DNA from: Diphasiastrum complanatum
Taxonomy: Eukaryota; Streptophyta; Lycopodiopsida; Lycopodiales; Lycopodiaceae
Direction: 5' to 3'
Length of the DNA: 64,000 nucleotides
Assembly (NCBI GenBank): GCA_029204225.1
Contig: CM055098.1
Location: forward strand, 10,429,246 to 10,493,245
Under the pieces are notes generated by a model, which saw only the letters and a list, made by a program, of their open reading frames with translations, did no database searches and had not been told where the DNA came from. Position numbers and translations under genes: made by a program. Below are positions 1 to 13,200 of the stretch, in pieces (the stretch's first letter is position 1; the number at the start of each line of letters is the position of its first letter).

Positions 1-358
1 CATGAAATTTCTGCTTTCTCATCCACTTCAAACAATTGCAAGTCTAACATGTCACTTTGAGATTCCTCAAAAGAAAGAACTCTCAACAACACACAAAAAC
101 AGTAGCTGGTGGGGAGAATGATGAATAATTGATCTATTATAGAGCAATAACTCAAGAAAAAATTTAGTCGTGCAGTAATAGGTTACTATTTACAACATCA
201 GCTACAATTTTGACTATCGACTTTAGCAACACAATCATCTGTTGCAACTCGACTACAGACCTGCAAAATAATGGCTACAGACCTGAACACAGATTTGTGT
301 CAATTGTAAAGCTAAAGTGACCAAAAACATCTTCGAATTGCATTTCAGAGATGCTGAC

Positions 359-466
359 CTTTCTTCGAAACAGAGATGATCCCTTTCTGAAAATTTCTGG
401 CAATGTGCTGTAATTGATTCCAAACTGAGTATAAAGTAGCTCGTTTTTATAATCAGCTTGAGTCCC
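359..466 (-). CDS. THG1: THG1 exon 6
   Basis: The acceptor is TTGTTACAG and the donor is AGAAAG|GTCAGC. Its 36 codons contain KNELLY, QFGINYSTLPEIF and RKGSSLFRRK, the stretch that follows the exon 5 helix in THG1 proteins. The remaining exons must lie beyond the left edge. Positions 1-358 show no further family motif. Confidence 0.92.
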
Positions 467-1824
467 CTGTAACAATGTTGAAAATTTTAGATAGCATATC
501 AGCTGTGCTGAAGTCATTCTCTGATGACAATATATTTATCAATCTGTTGTACATCTTAATCACATGCATTTCATTTGACCAGACCAACGGCGTATTAGAA
601 AGAGATAATTTGAATTTAGGAACCAGAATTCTTTCTAATAGAAGAATGTTTTAAAGTGGCTGACTTTATTGGTTCAGTAAAATAAAGCTGCAATCAAAAG
701 ATTTCCATTGACTTATTGCACTTATCTGATTTTGTATTCCCTTGATTCACCTATTTATTCTACTGATATCAATCTCGATCCTTCAAATGCATTCTATGAA
801 TGATTGCCCATTTTATTCCAACTTTCACAGCCCTGTCAATTCACTTATCTTGGAAATGTCTGCACCTGTTTGCCATTACTCTCTCACTTATCCATTCCAT
901 ACAAAACACTTGGGTATTTATTCCGATGTATATTAGCTATGGTGGGATCTTAGTGGCCCGTTCCGGAATGGAACCAAATTTTTCTTTTGAAAAAATACGT
1001 TTTTTTTAACAAAGGAAAAAATTGATCCTTCCTGCCATCGAATCCTCCATTCTCTACCTCGCTCAGCTCTGATTGAATCTGCTTGCTTATGAACAGCATT
1101 ATGCATGTCCGGAACAAACCTAGTGACCTTCATTTGATATGTTTATTCCGTGCTTTGGTGCTGTGCACTGCAAAGAGAAATCAATATTTTTGGAAGAATT
1201 CTTACAAGTAACACCTTTATTCTGTGCTTTGATGCTGTACGCTGCAAAGGGAAATCAACATTTTTGGATGCGATGGGCACACGCTTCTACTTTTACATGT
1301 AATGTGCACATTGCTTCTAGTTTCATATTGCGCATGAGAAGTGTTTGCGTGCTGACCTCCCCGGTAAGCTACTAGAACCAGTTACATTCTGATCAACATG
1401 TAAAAGCGTTCTGCAACTAGTCCTCAACATTATAATCCAACACTGAACACTGAACAGTCGTGGAAAATATTGATTTCTCTTTGCAGTGCTCAGTCAAAAT
1501 TATTGAAAAAAATTTAGTCAGATTATCACGACTGTTCGCTTAAACCAGTTCCGATCAGCTTGAATAATTTATAATGATTTCCCTTTCATTCTCTATGGCT
1601 CGCCCGTACGTACGGAACGGAACGTTCCGACCCATTTTGCTCGGAACGAGCTTCTAAGCGTGGGATAATCGATACAGACATGGTTCAAAGATGCCATTAA
1701 TTGGATTGATAGACCGATAATTAACCAAAACAGAGGATCCTGTATTACATGATCCTAATGGGGATAAGGCATTGCAAATCTCCAAAGCTAAAACCCACTA
1801 CCTTCAACCATTGGAAACTGCCCA

Positions 1825-1894
<70 letters not shown>

Positions 1895-4783
1895 CCCCAC
1901 ACCCACACACACGAAATAGAAAATGCTATAGTTGACTCATCAACTAATCACGCAGGAATGCATATAGACTCACCTCCAAACTATCAATACTCACACCCTA
2001 AGCTCCGATCAAGACTTCGAAATGCCAGCATTCTATATCACCAACACCACCAATCTTGGGATGCACAAGTCTATCACTAGCCATATGGCAAACATTTGTC
2101 CTAGCAAGCCACATGCGCATGCTATCCACAACTCCTAGATAGCTCCTCCTGCTTTATTCCCAGGTAGAAACTCTCCCATGCACATCACCGAGGCCACATG
2201 ACATATGTGAGTTGTGCACAACAACAAGTTGCAATCCTATGAATAGCTCCATCCAAGCAATTCATTACCTAAGCTCAGATTGGAACCCTTAGTTAACTGC
2301 TATGTACCCAGTCCACATACATAATGCTTTTCTATTCTTTAACACACAATTTTCTAGTCTTTAACATCAAAAGCAAATGCTTTTTGAATTCAACTTCAGA
2401 TCCATCAAAGGACTCACTATTTAATCATGTCCTATGTTTGCATCAGAATGGTGTTCCGGGGGTGGAGCACTCCAAAAATCTTGTTCCGAAACATTTACAA
2501 ATCATGATCTGTTTTGATTATTTATTCACGGTTAAGAAGCTGATTTGGGGATAAATGGGCTGTGCGTTTTTTGGAGGGAGGAAGATGGTAGGAGGAGCAA
2601 TAAGTGGGTGATCTCGGTGAGGGTGGAGTCTATGTGATTGTCAACAGATGGGGATTCTGGCATGCAATAAGAGTTTTTAGACAGCGAGTGGAGAAAAAAA
2701 CAGCAAAATACCTTTTTGAGCTCACTTCCATCTTTTTTTGTTTGCTTCATTTGCAGGCTATAGTGATACATTTTCTTCAAAGCATGTTGGCAATTTCCCT
2801 GGCTAGTTGTGGTGAAGGTAGTAGCTATGAGCATCCATGCCAGTAGGCTACAATAGGGCTTTCTTGCACATCTCGTTTAGGGTTTACGATTTTTGGGTGG
2901 CAACTATACTTCTTGGCATTTTGGCAGCCTATTCGCAGCCTTTTACAGTATTTTAGGCATCCCATAATACTCACCAGTTTTCTCGCTAGCCTTTCAATTT
3001 TTGTTGGCAAAGTTTGTTTTAACTTTTTTCTGTAGCCAGGGTTGTTGTGAGGCATTTGAGTGGAGGTCAACTTATTGGATTGGATGTGGCACAATACACC
3101 AGTTTCAGTGCATGCAAGTGACCTGCATTTAGGACTGACTTATTCCAGCACAGCTACGAGGATCAAAGCACATTTGCTTGGTTTGAGATGGATGGCGGAC
3201 CATGGGCACCTTGTACAGGAACTCTAACAACAGTGCGGCATCATCTTGTGGCAACACACAGGGAGGCAGGATCTACTACGTCAGCTTCCAAGGCCTGCAC
3301 ACCAGTGCAAGAGGTTGGTGGGCAGCTTGGATCGACTGGCACAGGTTTGGGTGCAGGTAGGTGGTGGGGTGCAGGCAATGGTGGTGCAGGATCCAACACT
3401 TTTGTGGGTCCATCCAAGCCATCGCCATCTGCAGCTGGGCCCTCAGGCCATCATCGATAGAAGATGCAGTGCCATCTGGAGACTCCCATGTCTGATATCT
3501 ACAGAATCGGACACGAAAGAGCAACAATTATATTTTTTGAGTCTCCAAAACTCTGTCTCGTGCCCTCGCTATCTCTCTCTATACAGGTAAACGATGCGCT
3601 CCCCGGATGAACCTCAACAACTTACTAATTACTTATGCTCCACAGTGTCATTCAACACAGGGAAGTTCAAGATCTACACAGTACCATGGCCTATGTGATG
3701 ATATAGGTTTAGGGTTTTGGGAGGTACAACGTCACATGGGCAACTAATCGGGGCAGGTACAGTAGCACATGGGCATTGTGGGGGAGCAGACCACGGGCCC
3801 AATCGGAGTGCAACACGTGGGGGAGCTACACATGGGGGCAGGTACAGTAGCACATGGGCACGCACTGTGGGGGAACAGGCCATGGAGGGATCATGAACAA
3901 CTGCACATGGGGAAACGGGCTGTGGTGTTAAATAGGAACTCACAAGGTCATTGTGAGAGGCATTGTGAGAGGCTGTGAGAGAGCCAGTGAGAGGCTGTGA
4001 GAGAGAGGCTATGAGAGGCATTGTGAGCGGCTGTAAGAGAGAGAGAGAGGCTGCGAGAGGCTGTGAGAGTCAGTTTGAGAAATAGGACGTCGTGAGATGG
4101 CGGAATGCATACCATCGAAGCCCGATGGCGAAGTTAGGAGGAAGCTCGAGGAAGATGTCCGACCCCACAACGAAAGGCATCGAAAGTTCGAGGCGGAACT
4201 TGCAGAGATGCAGCGGTAGGCTCGACAGAAAAATCCGGAACCGGAGCCACCTGCCCCCGCTGTCGAGCTGGATTTGGATGAGCAGATTGGAATGAACTTC
4301 ACACGACGACAGCTCATCATGGTCAGGGAAAGGGCGGCCCGCCGTCGGGCTAACCAGGAGGCAGCTCGGGCTAACCGGGAGGCAGAGCGAGAGCGACAGA
4401 ACAATGCACCTGACGAGGGCGAGGAGTCAGTGGAGGATCTATAGGAATGTTTAGAATAGATGGGGTCTAGCCGTATGTGGCTGACTGTTGTTATGTAATT
4501 TTCGGCAGTAGATGAGGCAGCATTTAGTGTCTACCATAGTGTAAAGAACAGCCCCAGCCGTATATGGCAGAAATACGTATTGTTATTTTGATACATCTGA
4601 TGAATTAATGTACGGTGTGTTTTTTGTGCAACGCGTGCCTGGTGTATTGCAATGTAATGTATGTGTTTATGAAATGCTATCAGGGGGGGTGTATTTCTGT
4701 GAAGTGCATCTGCTCTCAATTTGAGAGACATGAAGATGCGCTTGTGTACCACAATAGCTCAAGCATTTACAGTTTCCATACCA

Positions 4784-4861
<78 letters not shown>

Positions 4862-6391
4862 GCACAGAGCAAGCCACTTCTAACCAACCATAAAAATTGC
4901 GTAGTTCAAACCATTTCTAACCAGCCATTCAAATTTCACATACCTAGCCATTTTTAACCAACCACAATAAATTGGCCATGACACGAATAGACTGTAAAAA
5001 AATATACACATCTGTTCTGATACCAATGTACATGATGCTAAAATGTGTACAAGCTCTCAAGACAGGGAACCACAAGACCTACACACTACTATGTCTTATA
5101 TGATGAGATCGGTTTCCCCCCGGATGAACTTCAACAACTTACTAATTACTTAGGAAAAACTGTGTCATTCACTACAGGGAACCACAAGACCTACACACTA
5201 CTATGTCTGATATGATGTGATCAGTCGCCCCCCCCGATGAAATTCAACAGCTTACTAACTACTTATGCAAAATTGTGTCATTCACTACAGGGAACCACGA
5301 GACCTACACACTACTATGTCTGATATGATGTGATCGGTCTCCCCCCGGATGAAATTCAACAGCTTACTAATTACTTATGCAAAACTGTGTCATTCACTAC
5401 AGGGAACCACGAGACCTAGACATTACTATGTCTGATATGATGTGATCGGTCTCCCCCCCGGATGAAATTCAACAGCTTACTAATTACTTATGCAAAACTG
5501 TGTCATTCACTACAGGGAACCACGAGACCTACACACTACTATGTCTCGGAGGACGAGATCGGTTTCTCCCTGGATTAACTTCAACGGCTTACTAATTACT
5601 TATGCAAACCTGTGTCATTCACTACAGGGAACCACGAGACCTACACACTACTATGGCTCGGTTGACGAGATCGGTTTCTCCCCGGATGAACTTCAACGGC
5701 TTACTAATTACTTATGGCACAGTACCCACACGAGGGCTCCAAAACATCTCCCAGTTATCAGGTCCCGACCAATCAAAGTGTCTCTGAAGCCCTGTTTAAC
5801 GTCGAACTTCAGATGGATGATTTGGGCCAGTCGTCCGTCCGTTCCTCGTCCTACCTGTTCCCACAGGTTCCTATTGAGGTTGTCCACTGGCCGAAACAGA
5901 CGGCACCTAAAACGGATCCCGTTTGGAGAAATTGGGCCGTCGGACGGAAAGCTGCAAAACTAGTCCATTTCACGTGACCTAATTGCGTTTCTCTCTTGTC
6001 GAAGGGCCATTTTGACCGAACGATATCCGAATCAAGCCAGACTCGATCCGTTGGGTTCGTATCGGGATCACGAACCTGTGGACTGTATTCCTGGACCATT
6101 AATGCATTCTACACAAGTTTAAGTGGATGCTACACAAGTGTTGCACATACCTGTGGTGCAATGCCTACGAAACAATGAGGACGTGGGGTTCATGATGTTT
6201 ATGGCTGTGGTTATGATGACTATGGTTGTGGCTTGTTTTGATGGTTATGGTTGTGGGGTTGTGGGTTTATGATGATTTGTTAGGGTTTAGGGTGTTATCT
6301 TAACTGTTCCATTGTTACGGTGTCGGGTTTAGCGTGTTATGTTGAATGGTTGAACATGATGCATATGTTATGAGAGAGATGCAGATGTGTT

Positions 6392-6462
<71 letters not shown>

Positions 6463-9400
6463 TTGCACGGAGCAAACCATTTCTAACTAACCATTCAAAT
6501 TTCACAAAGCTAACCATTTGTAAGCAACCATGATAAACTAACCATGACACGAATAAACTGTAAAAAAATAAATACATCTCATCTGATGCCAATATACATG
6601 ATAATCTGTGTGTATCAATATCTACAAGTCTGTGCTAAAAAAATCATCCCTCTGCGTGCCAGATGCATTCTCGGGGGTGTCAAATACAAAGTCTGGCATT
6701 TGGGACTCCTCCAAGTCTGGGCCAACGCCTGCCAAGAGATGACTAGAAAAATCATCGCTGCGTCCCCTCTTGGCTGGCCTGCCTCTAGGTCTACCGGAAG
6801 GAACCCTCTGTGGTACACTCCTGCCTGGGGGTCTCCCTCTGCCACGAGGGGGTCTCTGAGAAGAACCGACTGCCTGTGATGCTCTCAAGCGTCTCTACGC
6901 AATCTGTCCCTGGGTGGCAGCCTGTGTCTCCCTCACAAACTCTAACCAACCATCATCTAAAAGGGGGCGTGATGCAGGAGTACTGGGTGGGGCACGTGGA
7001 CCATCCCCTGCAAGGTCGACCGTCTCGTCTGAATCATATGTGGGCTCATCATCAGAGGAGGGCAATGGAACGTCAGCAGGAAGGGGGGTGGTCTCATCGG
7101 CATCGGCATTGGCATCATCCTCGGGATCACCCCGCAGAGCACGTCGAGCGGCATCGTCTGGATCAACCTCTGGCTCTGCCTCATGATCGGCCACTGCAAC
7201 CAGGCACTCATCGGGATCGACCTGCACAAGTCAATCATTCGTGAGAATAGCCGAAGCAACCTTGAGGGCATTAAACTGAATGTCTTAAACTAATACGAAA
7301 GCAAAACGACAGAGCAACGAAATATACCTGTAGCAGTAGGGCGCGTCGCCTCCTGCCCTCATGCTCTCCGCGATGCGTCAAACCACCCTGGTGTTGGTGT
7401 TGCAGTACACCAAGTCATTGTATTGCTCTGTCGTCAAACGGTTCCGCCTGTTTTGTGAACAAGGCTGAACGTTGACCAGTTCCGCTCGCACACGCAAGCA
7501 GAACAGTCCTGCATTAATTGGCAACAACTCGAGTGAGTACCGACCTTGTAGAGAAAATGCAAAAACTGGTTGGATGAATGAGATTAGACAACATACCTGT
7601 GAAAGGACTCGGAGCGCGGGTGTCCTCAAGTCTGGCTGTCCAGCGCCGTAGCTCTCCCACCATGATACAGGCAAGAGCTTGTTCTCTCGGACATGTGCAA
7701 GGTCCTCGCCGAACAGCCCCAGACAGTGCCTACAATTGAGCAGCGATGTGCGTGAGTACAATTGAGCCCGCGCACGGAAATTGAGGAAACGAAAGCACAC
7801 GATTGAGCAAGAGTTTACCTGTAACTAAGCCTCTACTCCTCGAGCCTGCTACGGATACTAGTGTCGCTGCTGAAGAGGCGAATGTATGAGAACCAGTCCG
7901 CACGCAGCTCCGCATCGTCGTACTGCCTCTCGCTTTGAAACAGCGGATGCAGTATGTGGGCCACACTGTGAATGGGCCGGTGAAACTTATCCCATCGTCG
8001 CCGCCAAAACTGCCTAATCGGCTCCAACCTGTGGACCATACCATGTGGAGGCAACAATCACATACCATCGTGTTGCGGCAGCAAGACGAAACAGAGTGCG
8101 AAATGGAAGAAAGGATGGTGAGACGGAAAAAAGTTATACCTGGCAGAGTCCAGCTCAGAACATTGGAGAGACTCGCCTATGCGGTCCATGAACTCGTAAA
8201 TGAGGCCCATTGTGCACCCCTCGCGATCAACGAGCCTCAGAACAGAGTAGATGGGGCGCATGACGTCCACCAGCTGCTGCATATCCACGCAGAAAGGCTC
8301 CGTGAAGAGGATGTCATGAAAGGCCAAGCCCTCTGGGGTCGTGGACAGGTCCATGGCGGTGAACTCTGCAGAAGTAGCCATGCGCCGCAAATCACCCTTG
8401 AGCTTGTGTAGCCGCTCAAGCATGATGAACTGGTAGGCGAAGCGGGTGCGAGCGGGCTTCTTCAAGTCGAGCCTGCATTGACAAACGGAATGAGAGGCAC
8501 ACATGAAACGAGCCAAAAAAAAAGAAGCATCTTGAATGAGCCAAAAAATAAGTAGCATCTTACCTGCTGAATGTGTGGAAAAGGGGAGTCATGCGGCGCT
8601 TGCGTGTGACGAAGTCCACAACCGCAAGTGCCCTCGTGAGAATCTCACTAACCCAAGGCAGGCGCCCGATGGAATGCAGGAGGAGGTCCAGTGACTGTGC
8701 GGCACATGGAGTCCACACAATGGAGGGGGTACTCTGCCATAAAAAGCTCCCCCATACCGCGGTAGTTGGACGCATTGTCCGTCACAACCTTTCGCGATAC
8801 GTTCACACGATCAGTTCACAGCTTGGAAACACATTGCAATCAATTGAAAACTACGCAAAGCTTTCGTACCAACATTAAGCAGTAAATGACCAAGCAACCA
8901 ATGAAAGAAAATTTACCTGGACAACGCGCTGTGACCCGACCTCCTCTATCGCTGCGCGGATGATGCACTAGAAACAATCACGTTGATGAGTGGACGCCTA
9001 CGACGATCAGTCCACCCATTAGCCATGATGGAACAGCCGTATCTATCCCAAGCCTCATGCATTGCGGCCAGTCTCTCTCTGACTGATGCAACCTGCTCCT
9101 GGAGCAAAGGGCCGCGTAGTGCGTCGGCTGTGGGTGGTGTGTAGCCGGGCTCGCAGACTGCAACTTTCGAGATAGCCTCTCGAAAGATGCAGGATGATGC
9201 CATGATAAAGGGGAGGTTTAGGTCATAGAACATCTGTGCTATGGTCCTGGTGGCCTCTCTGTGCTGCCCCTCTCTGAAAGGTCCCGGCATGGACATCTGT
9301 CTGGTGCCTCGGGATGTGGATGGCTAGGAGGATGTGGATGGACGATGCGGACCTGGAGGTAGTGGCATAGGTGTAGGTGCGGAAGTGGAGGATGTGAACG

Positions 9401-9862
9401 GGCCGTGCAGATCTGACGGTGATGGCACAGGCGTAGGTGCAGCAGTGGAGGCTATGGATCCATGGGGAGTACTGGCGGAGGGGGTACGGGTGGCTGTGGT
9501 GGAGGGGGAGGCGGTGGCGGGTGCGGATGCGACGGAGGGGGTGGGGGCGGTGGCACTGGGTGTACCAGTGGCAGGGTCGGTGGCGGTGGGTGCACCAATG
9601 GAAACAGAGTCCACGGCATCTGTGGACGGCTCGTCGGGCTCAACAACTGGCTCAGAATATGCCTCGAGAATGCAAGCCCTCTCCGCAGCGGGGATGACCA
9701 TACAAACGCCGATCAAGTAGCGTCCCCCCGTGGGTCGGACTCGCAAGCCCCCCAAATGTGCTCGAACCCGAGAGGCGTTCCCTGTGAACTGCTTTCGACA
9801 AAAAGGGCAACGCCACTTTTTGTCGGGCATCAACTCCACCTCATCCCAAATGGGACGAGCGG

Positions 9863-9924
<62 letters not shown>

Positions 9925-10206
9925 AAAGCACGCAAATCTAATATCTCTCTCTCTCTCTTCTCCTAGACCCCAAACCCAAGCACCCTAAACCCTAAACCCT
10001 AAACTCACACACACACACCATGTCTCGTACACGCGCGCACACACACAAATCCTCTCTCTCTCTGTCCCTCACACTCTCTGTCTCTTCCTCTCTCTCTCAC
10101 ACACAAATCCCCACACACACACACATCTGTGCATACACAAATCAACTAACCCACACACACACACACACACACACACAACTCATCACACACACACACAAAC
10201 AACATA

Positions 10207-10280
<74 letters not shown>

Positions 10281-13200
10281 CCACCCTCTCTCTCCTCTCG
10301 GGCTTCTGCGGAACAATCTCCTGCCCGCGCGCCCCCTTTTTTTTTTTTTTTAAAAAACGCGTCCGGGGCCCGAACGCGTTCTGGGCCCCGGACGCGTCCT
10401 AAAAAAAATTCAAAATTTTTTTTGGACGCGTCCGGGTCCGGGCGTCGAACGCGGACGCGAAAAGGCCGCGTCCGGCCCGGACCCTCATGTCTGGATCAAC
10501 CTAATCTTAGTTTAAGTACTAGGATTAGGGAGGGGTTGATTGAGTGGAAGTAATTATGTTGTAGGAGGTAAGTTGGGTTGGAAAACTCGTGGGAGTGATA
10601 TGTTCTTCGTCTTAGAAATTTCCCAAATAAGTTATTTATTCTCAGTGAGATATGTGAGTAACATATGCAGATTTGGAGGAATTTGCCAGATAACGATATA
10701 TGTTTGTGTACTGGGTCATAGTGAGAGTATTATCATATGTGCATGATTAATCTTGTATGTATCTACTATGTATTCCTAGTTACTGGATTTATTTGGTGCA
10801 CTTAAACGAATCGGTGAACATAGACATATGACCAAGTATAATACTTGCAGAGTTACCAAATCTTTTCGTGAAAGATTTACTTGTTAACTTAGAAGTGATT
10901 TGGATAAGAATCTAAATGTGGTGTTATACTAGTAAAATTGAGATCTGCACCTGGACATTTGAGAATTTTGAATCATTGGCAATTAACTTGAGTAGTTAGG
11001 TCACTCCTGGATAAAGTTAATAATTTCAACAATAAGTGTGAACAGAATTCACCAAAAACTGTTTGTTTTGATTTATGTTGCTTGTAAGACGCGTGATTTG
11101 TGAATTATTGTGAATCATTGTGAATCATGAATAGAAATTATGTGCAGAGGATATGCAATATAATTGGTTTGGAGTATTCCTCAGTCGAGGAATAGACTCA
11201 ATTCATTAGTGATTGTATCCCAGAGAGCTCAATTGGATAGCAGATCCTAATGGCTCCAAGAATGACAATTGAATTATGTTCAATAGAACTTTGGGTGTCT
11301 AGATTCAGTTCTAGATGGTAATCTCAATTTTTTTGTAGTTGAAGATGGTTATCAATATCATTTTGGTACACTTTTTGTCTTTAATTACCTGTTGCATATA
11401 AAACTTGAATAATGCGTATCATAGTTGCAGTGAAACACATGTCTAAACCGGGAATGTGTTAAAAAAAAAAAAAACTGGAAAAATAGCTTATGGCTGAAAT
11501 TTTTTAGGGGAGCAATGGTCAAACCAACGTTTTGCCTCTCAGAAGTGTAGTAGATAAGGCACAAACAGATCTTATTTTTAGTAGCTATTTGGTTGTAATT
11601 TGCTCTGGTTCTCAGTAAATGTTACTGCTACAGTTTGGGCTATCAACTCTATGAATGATGATCACTTTTGCAATCATTTCATTGGAGATGTGAGTGCAAT
11701 GTGCATACAGTTGGGGGCATAAATATTGGGCCCTTATCGGCGCGCATTTGGACCCCCATTTTTATTTACGGGGGGGGGGGGTACAGAGGGGGACTGTCGC
11801 CGGGGGGGGTCAGCGACAGCCACCTAGGCCCCCCCTGGCTGGGGAATCGGGGGGCAGCACCCCCCGAAGCAAAAAGCGAGGTACAATTGCTCCACAGTTC
11901 TTTGTCTCTGTCCCAGTGGAACCATCTGTGATCGTAACGAACAGGCTAGAGGTTAGTTTTGAATTTTTATCCTTGACAGAACCCAACATGGATTAATGCA
12001 CCTGAATTGGAAAATCCTGTACCCGAAACATTCGAGAAACTACACAGTAATAATGCTCTTAATTAGAGCTTTCAAAATCAAAAAAAAAAAAAAAAAAACA
12101 TGTTTCCGAGCGTTTCTACCAGAAACCCGAAACGCGTTTCTGGACCGCGTTTATGCACGCGTTTTGAGAATAGTAGTGCAACTATGATTCGTATTTCTAT
12201 TTAGGGGATAGACAGATCTATTAAGATTGGATGGTTGCTATTTTCTTGCATGAGATGCTAGAAACAGGGGCATTCAACTCAAGAGAGTATCTGGAGTACT
12301 CATAGTTTAGTTAGAATCATTTTCATCTTGATGGATCTCCTAGAGATTCTAGTAGGATGAACTGCTATACCTTAGATGTTTGGATATTCTAAGAGTATTT
12401 GTACCAAGAAGCATATATGAATTGTCTACAAGAGACTGTGGATAGTTTCAGACTGTAATTGTTAGTTCTTCATGAGTTAGGTAATATTTCATCTAGTGTT
12501 TCATTTAAAGTGTTTTACATGAAGGTGATGTTACTGACTTATAGAGAGTGAAGCCCAGACTAAAAAATTATCACTTTGTGTACTTTCCATGTTGTAAAAT
12601 AAAGATGCTAGAATAGCTTGAAATTATGAACTCAGGACCCTAGTAATGTTGATTTCAAGGTCTACTTGATCCTAACATAACTAGGAATAGAACATGCAAT
12701 GTAAAAACTTGACATGCAACTGTCATGCAAGTAGAAATGGAAAAACCAGCAAGCTGTGGATCCTAGATTTGATCCTAGTTCAAATCTATATGAACTCTAC
12801 TCTATGCCAATTTGATGAATCAAGAAAAGAAATGATTTCTACTTGCTGGCCATTTCAATTAGCAGATCAGATCTGGAAAAAACAGATTCTAATTGATATC
12901 TAATTGACCTCTAATAACAAGTAATGATAGTGCCTTTCCAATAGAAAACATGTGCGTCTGATTCCATCAACTTCTGACAAGTATTCAAAGAGAAATGAAA
13001 GATATTACAAAATTGAGGCAGCGCCCAATCCCAAATGATTGATGGCTGTTCTGGCTTCACTAATGCATAAAATGGAAGTGGAGATAGTATGAATGGTAGG
13101 GCCCTCTTCCTACAATCAATTTGCACCTGATCTCATCAGATCTGGATGAGTGATGAGGGAGAAACGCCTAAAAAGCCAGATCAGTCCCAGCAGCAAGTAC

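Larger units (their letters stand above)
6394..9923 (-). mobile_element. hAT-superfamily DNA transposon (BED/DUF659 type), decayed
   Basis: The element body is defined by the transposase exons below, with CT/CA microsatellites at both sides. Terminal inverted repeats and the 8-bp target duplication expected of hAT elements were not found by eye, so the limits are approximate. It lies in THG1 intron 5 on the same strand as THG1. Confidence 0.75.

Noticed and set aside
3188-3590. Gly/Ser/Thr-rich open frames upstream of the 112-bp unit
   Set aside because: Overlapping frames on both strands, biased composition and no motif; chance open frames in a GC-richer patch of an intron.
4615-4957. Ser-Leu or Arg-Glu repeat proteins over CT/GA tracts here and at 1772, 9324, 10020, 19803 and 58751
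   Set aside because: They are translations of dinucleotide repeats on both strands with no other coding evidence.
5065-5715. CRISPR-like array of regular repeats
   Set aside because: Units are 112-113 bp and similar throughout without unique spacers, and the context is plant nuclear DNA.
4217-9326. Stop-codon readthrough (TAG recoding) as a functional feature
   Set aside because: The same genes also carry frameshifts and a TGA, so decay explains the stops better.
9334-9941. Gly- and Trp-rich plus-strand open frames
   Set aside because: They are antisense shadows of the low-complexity Pro/Ser/Thr linker of the hAT transposase.
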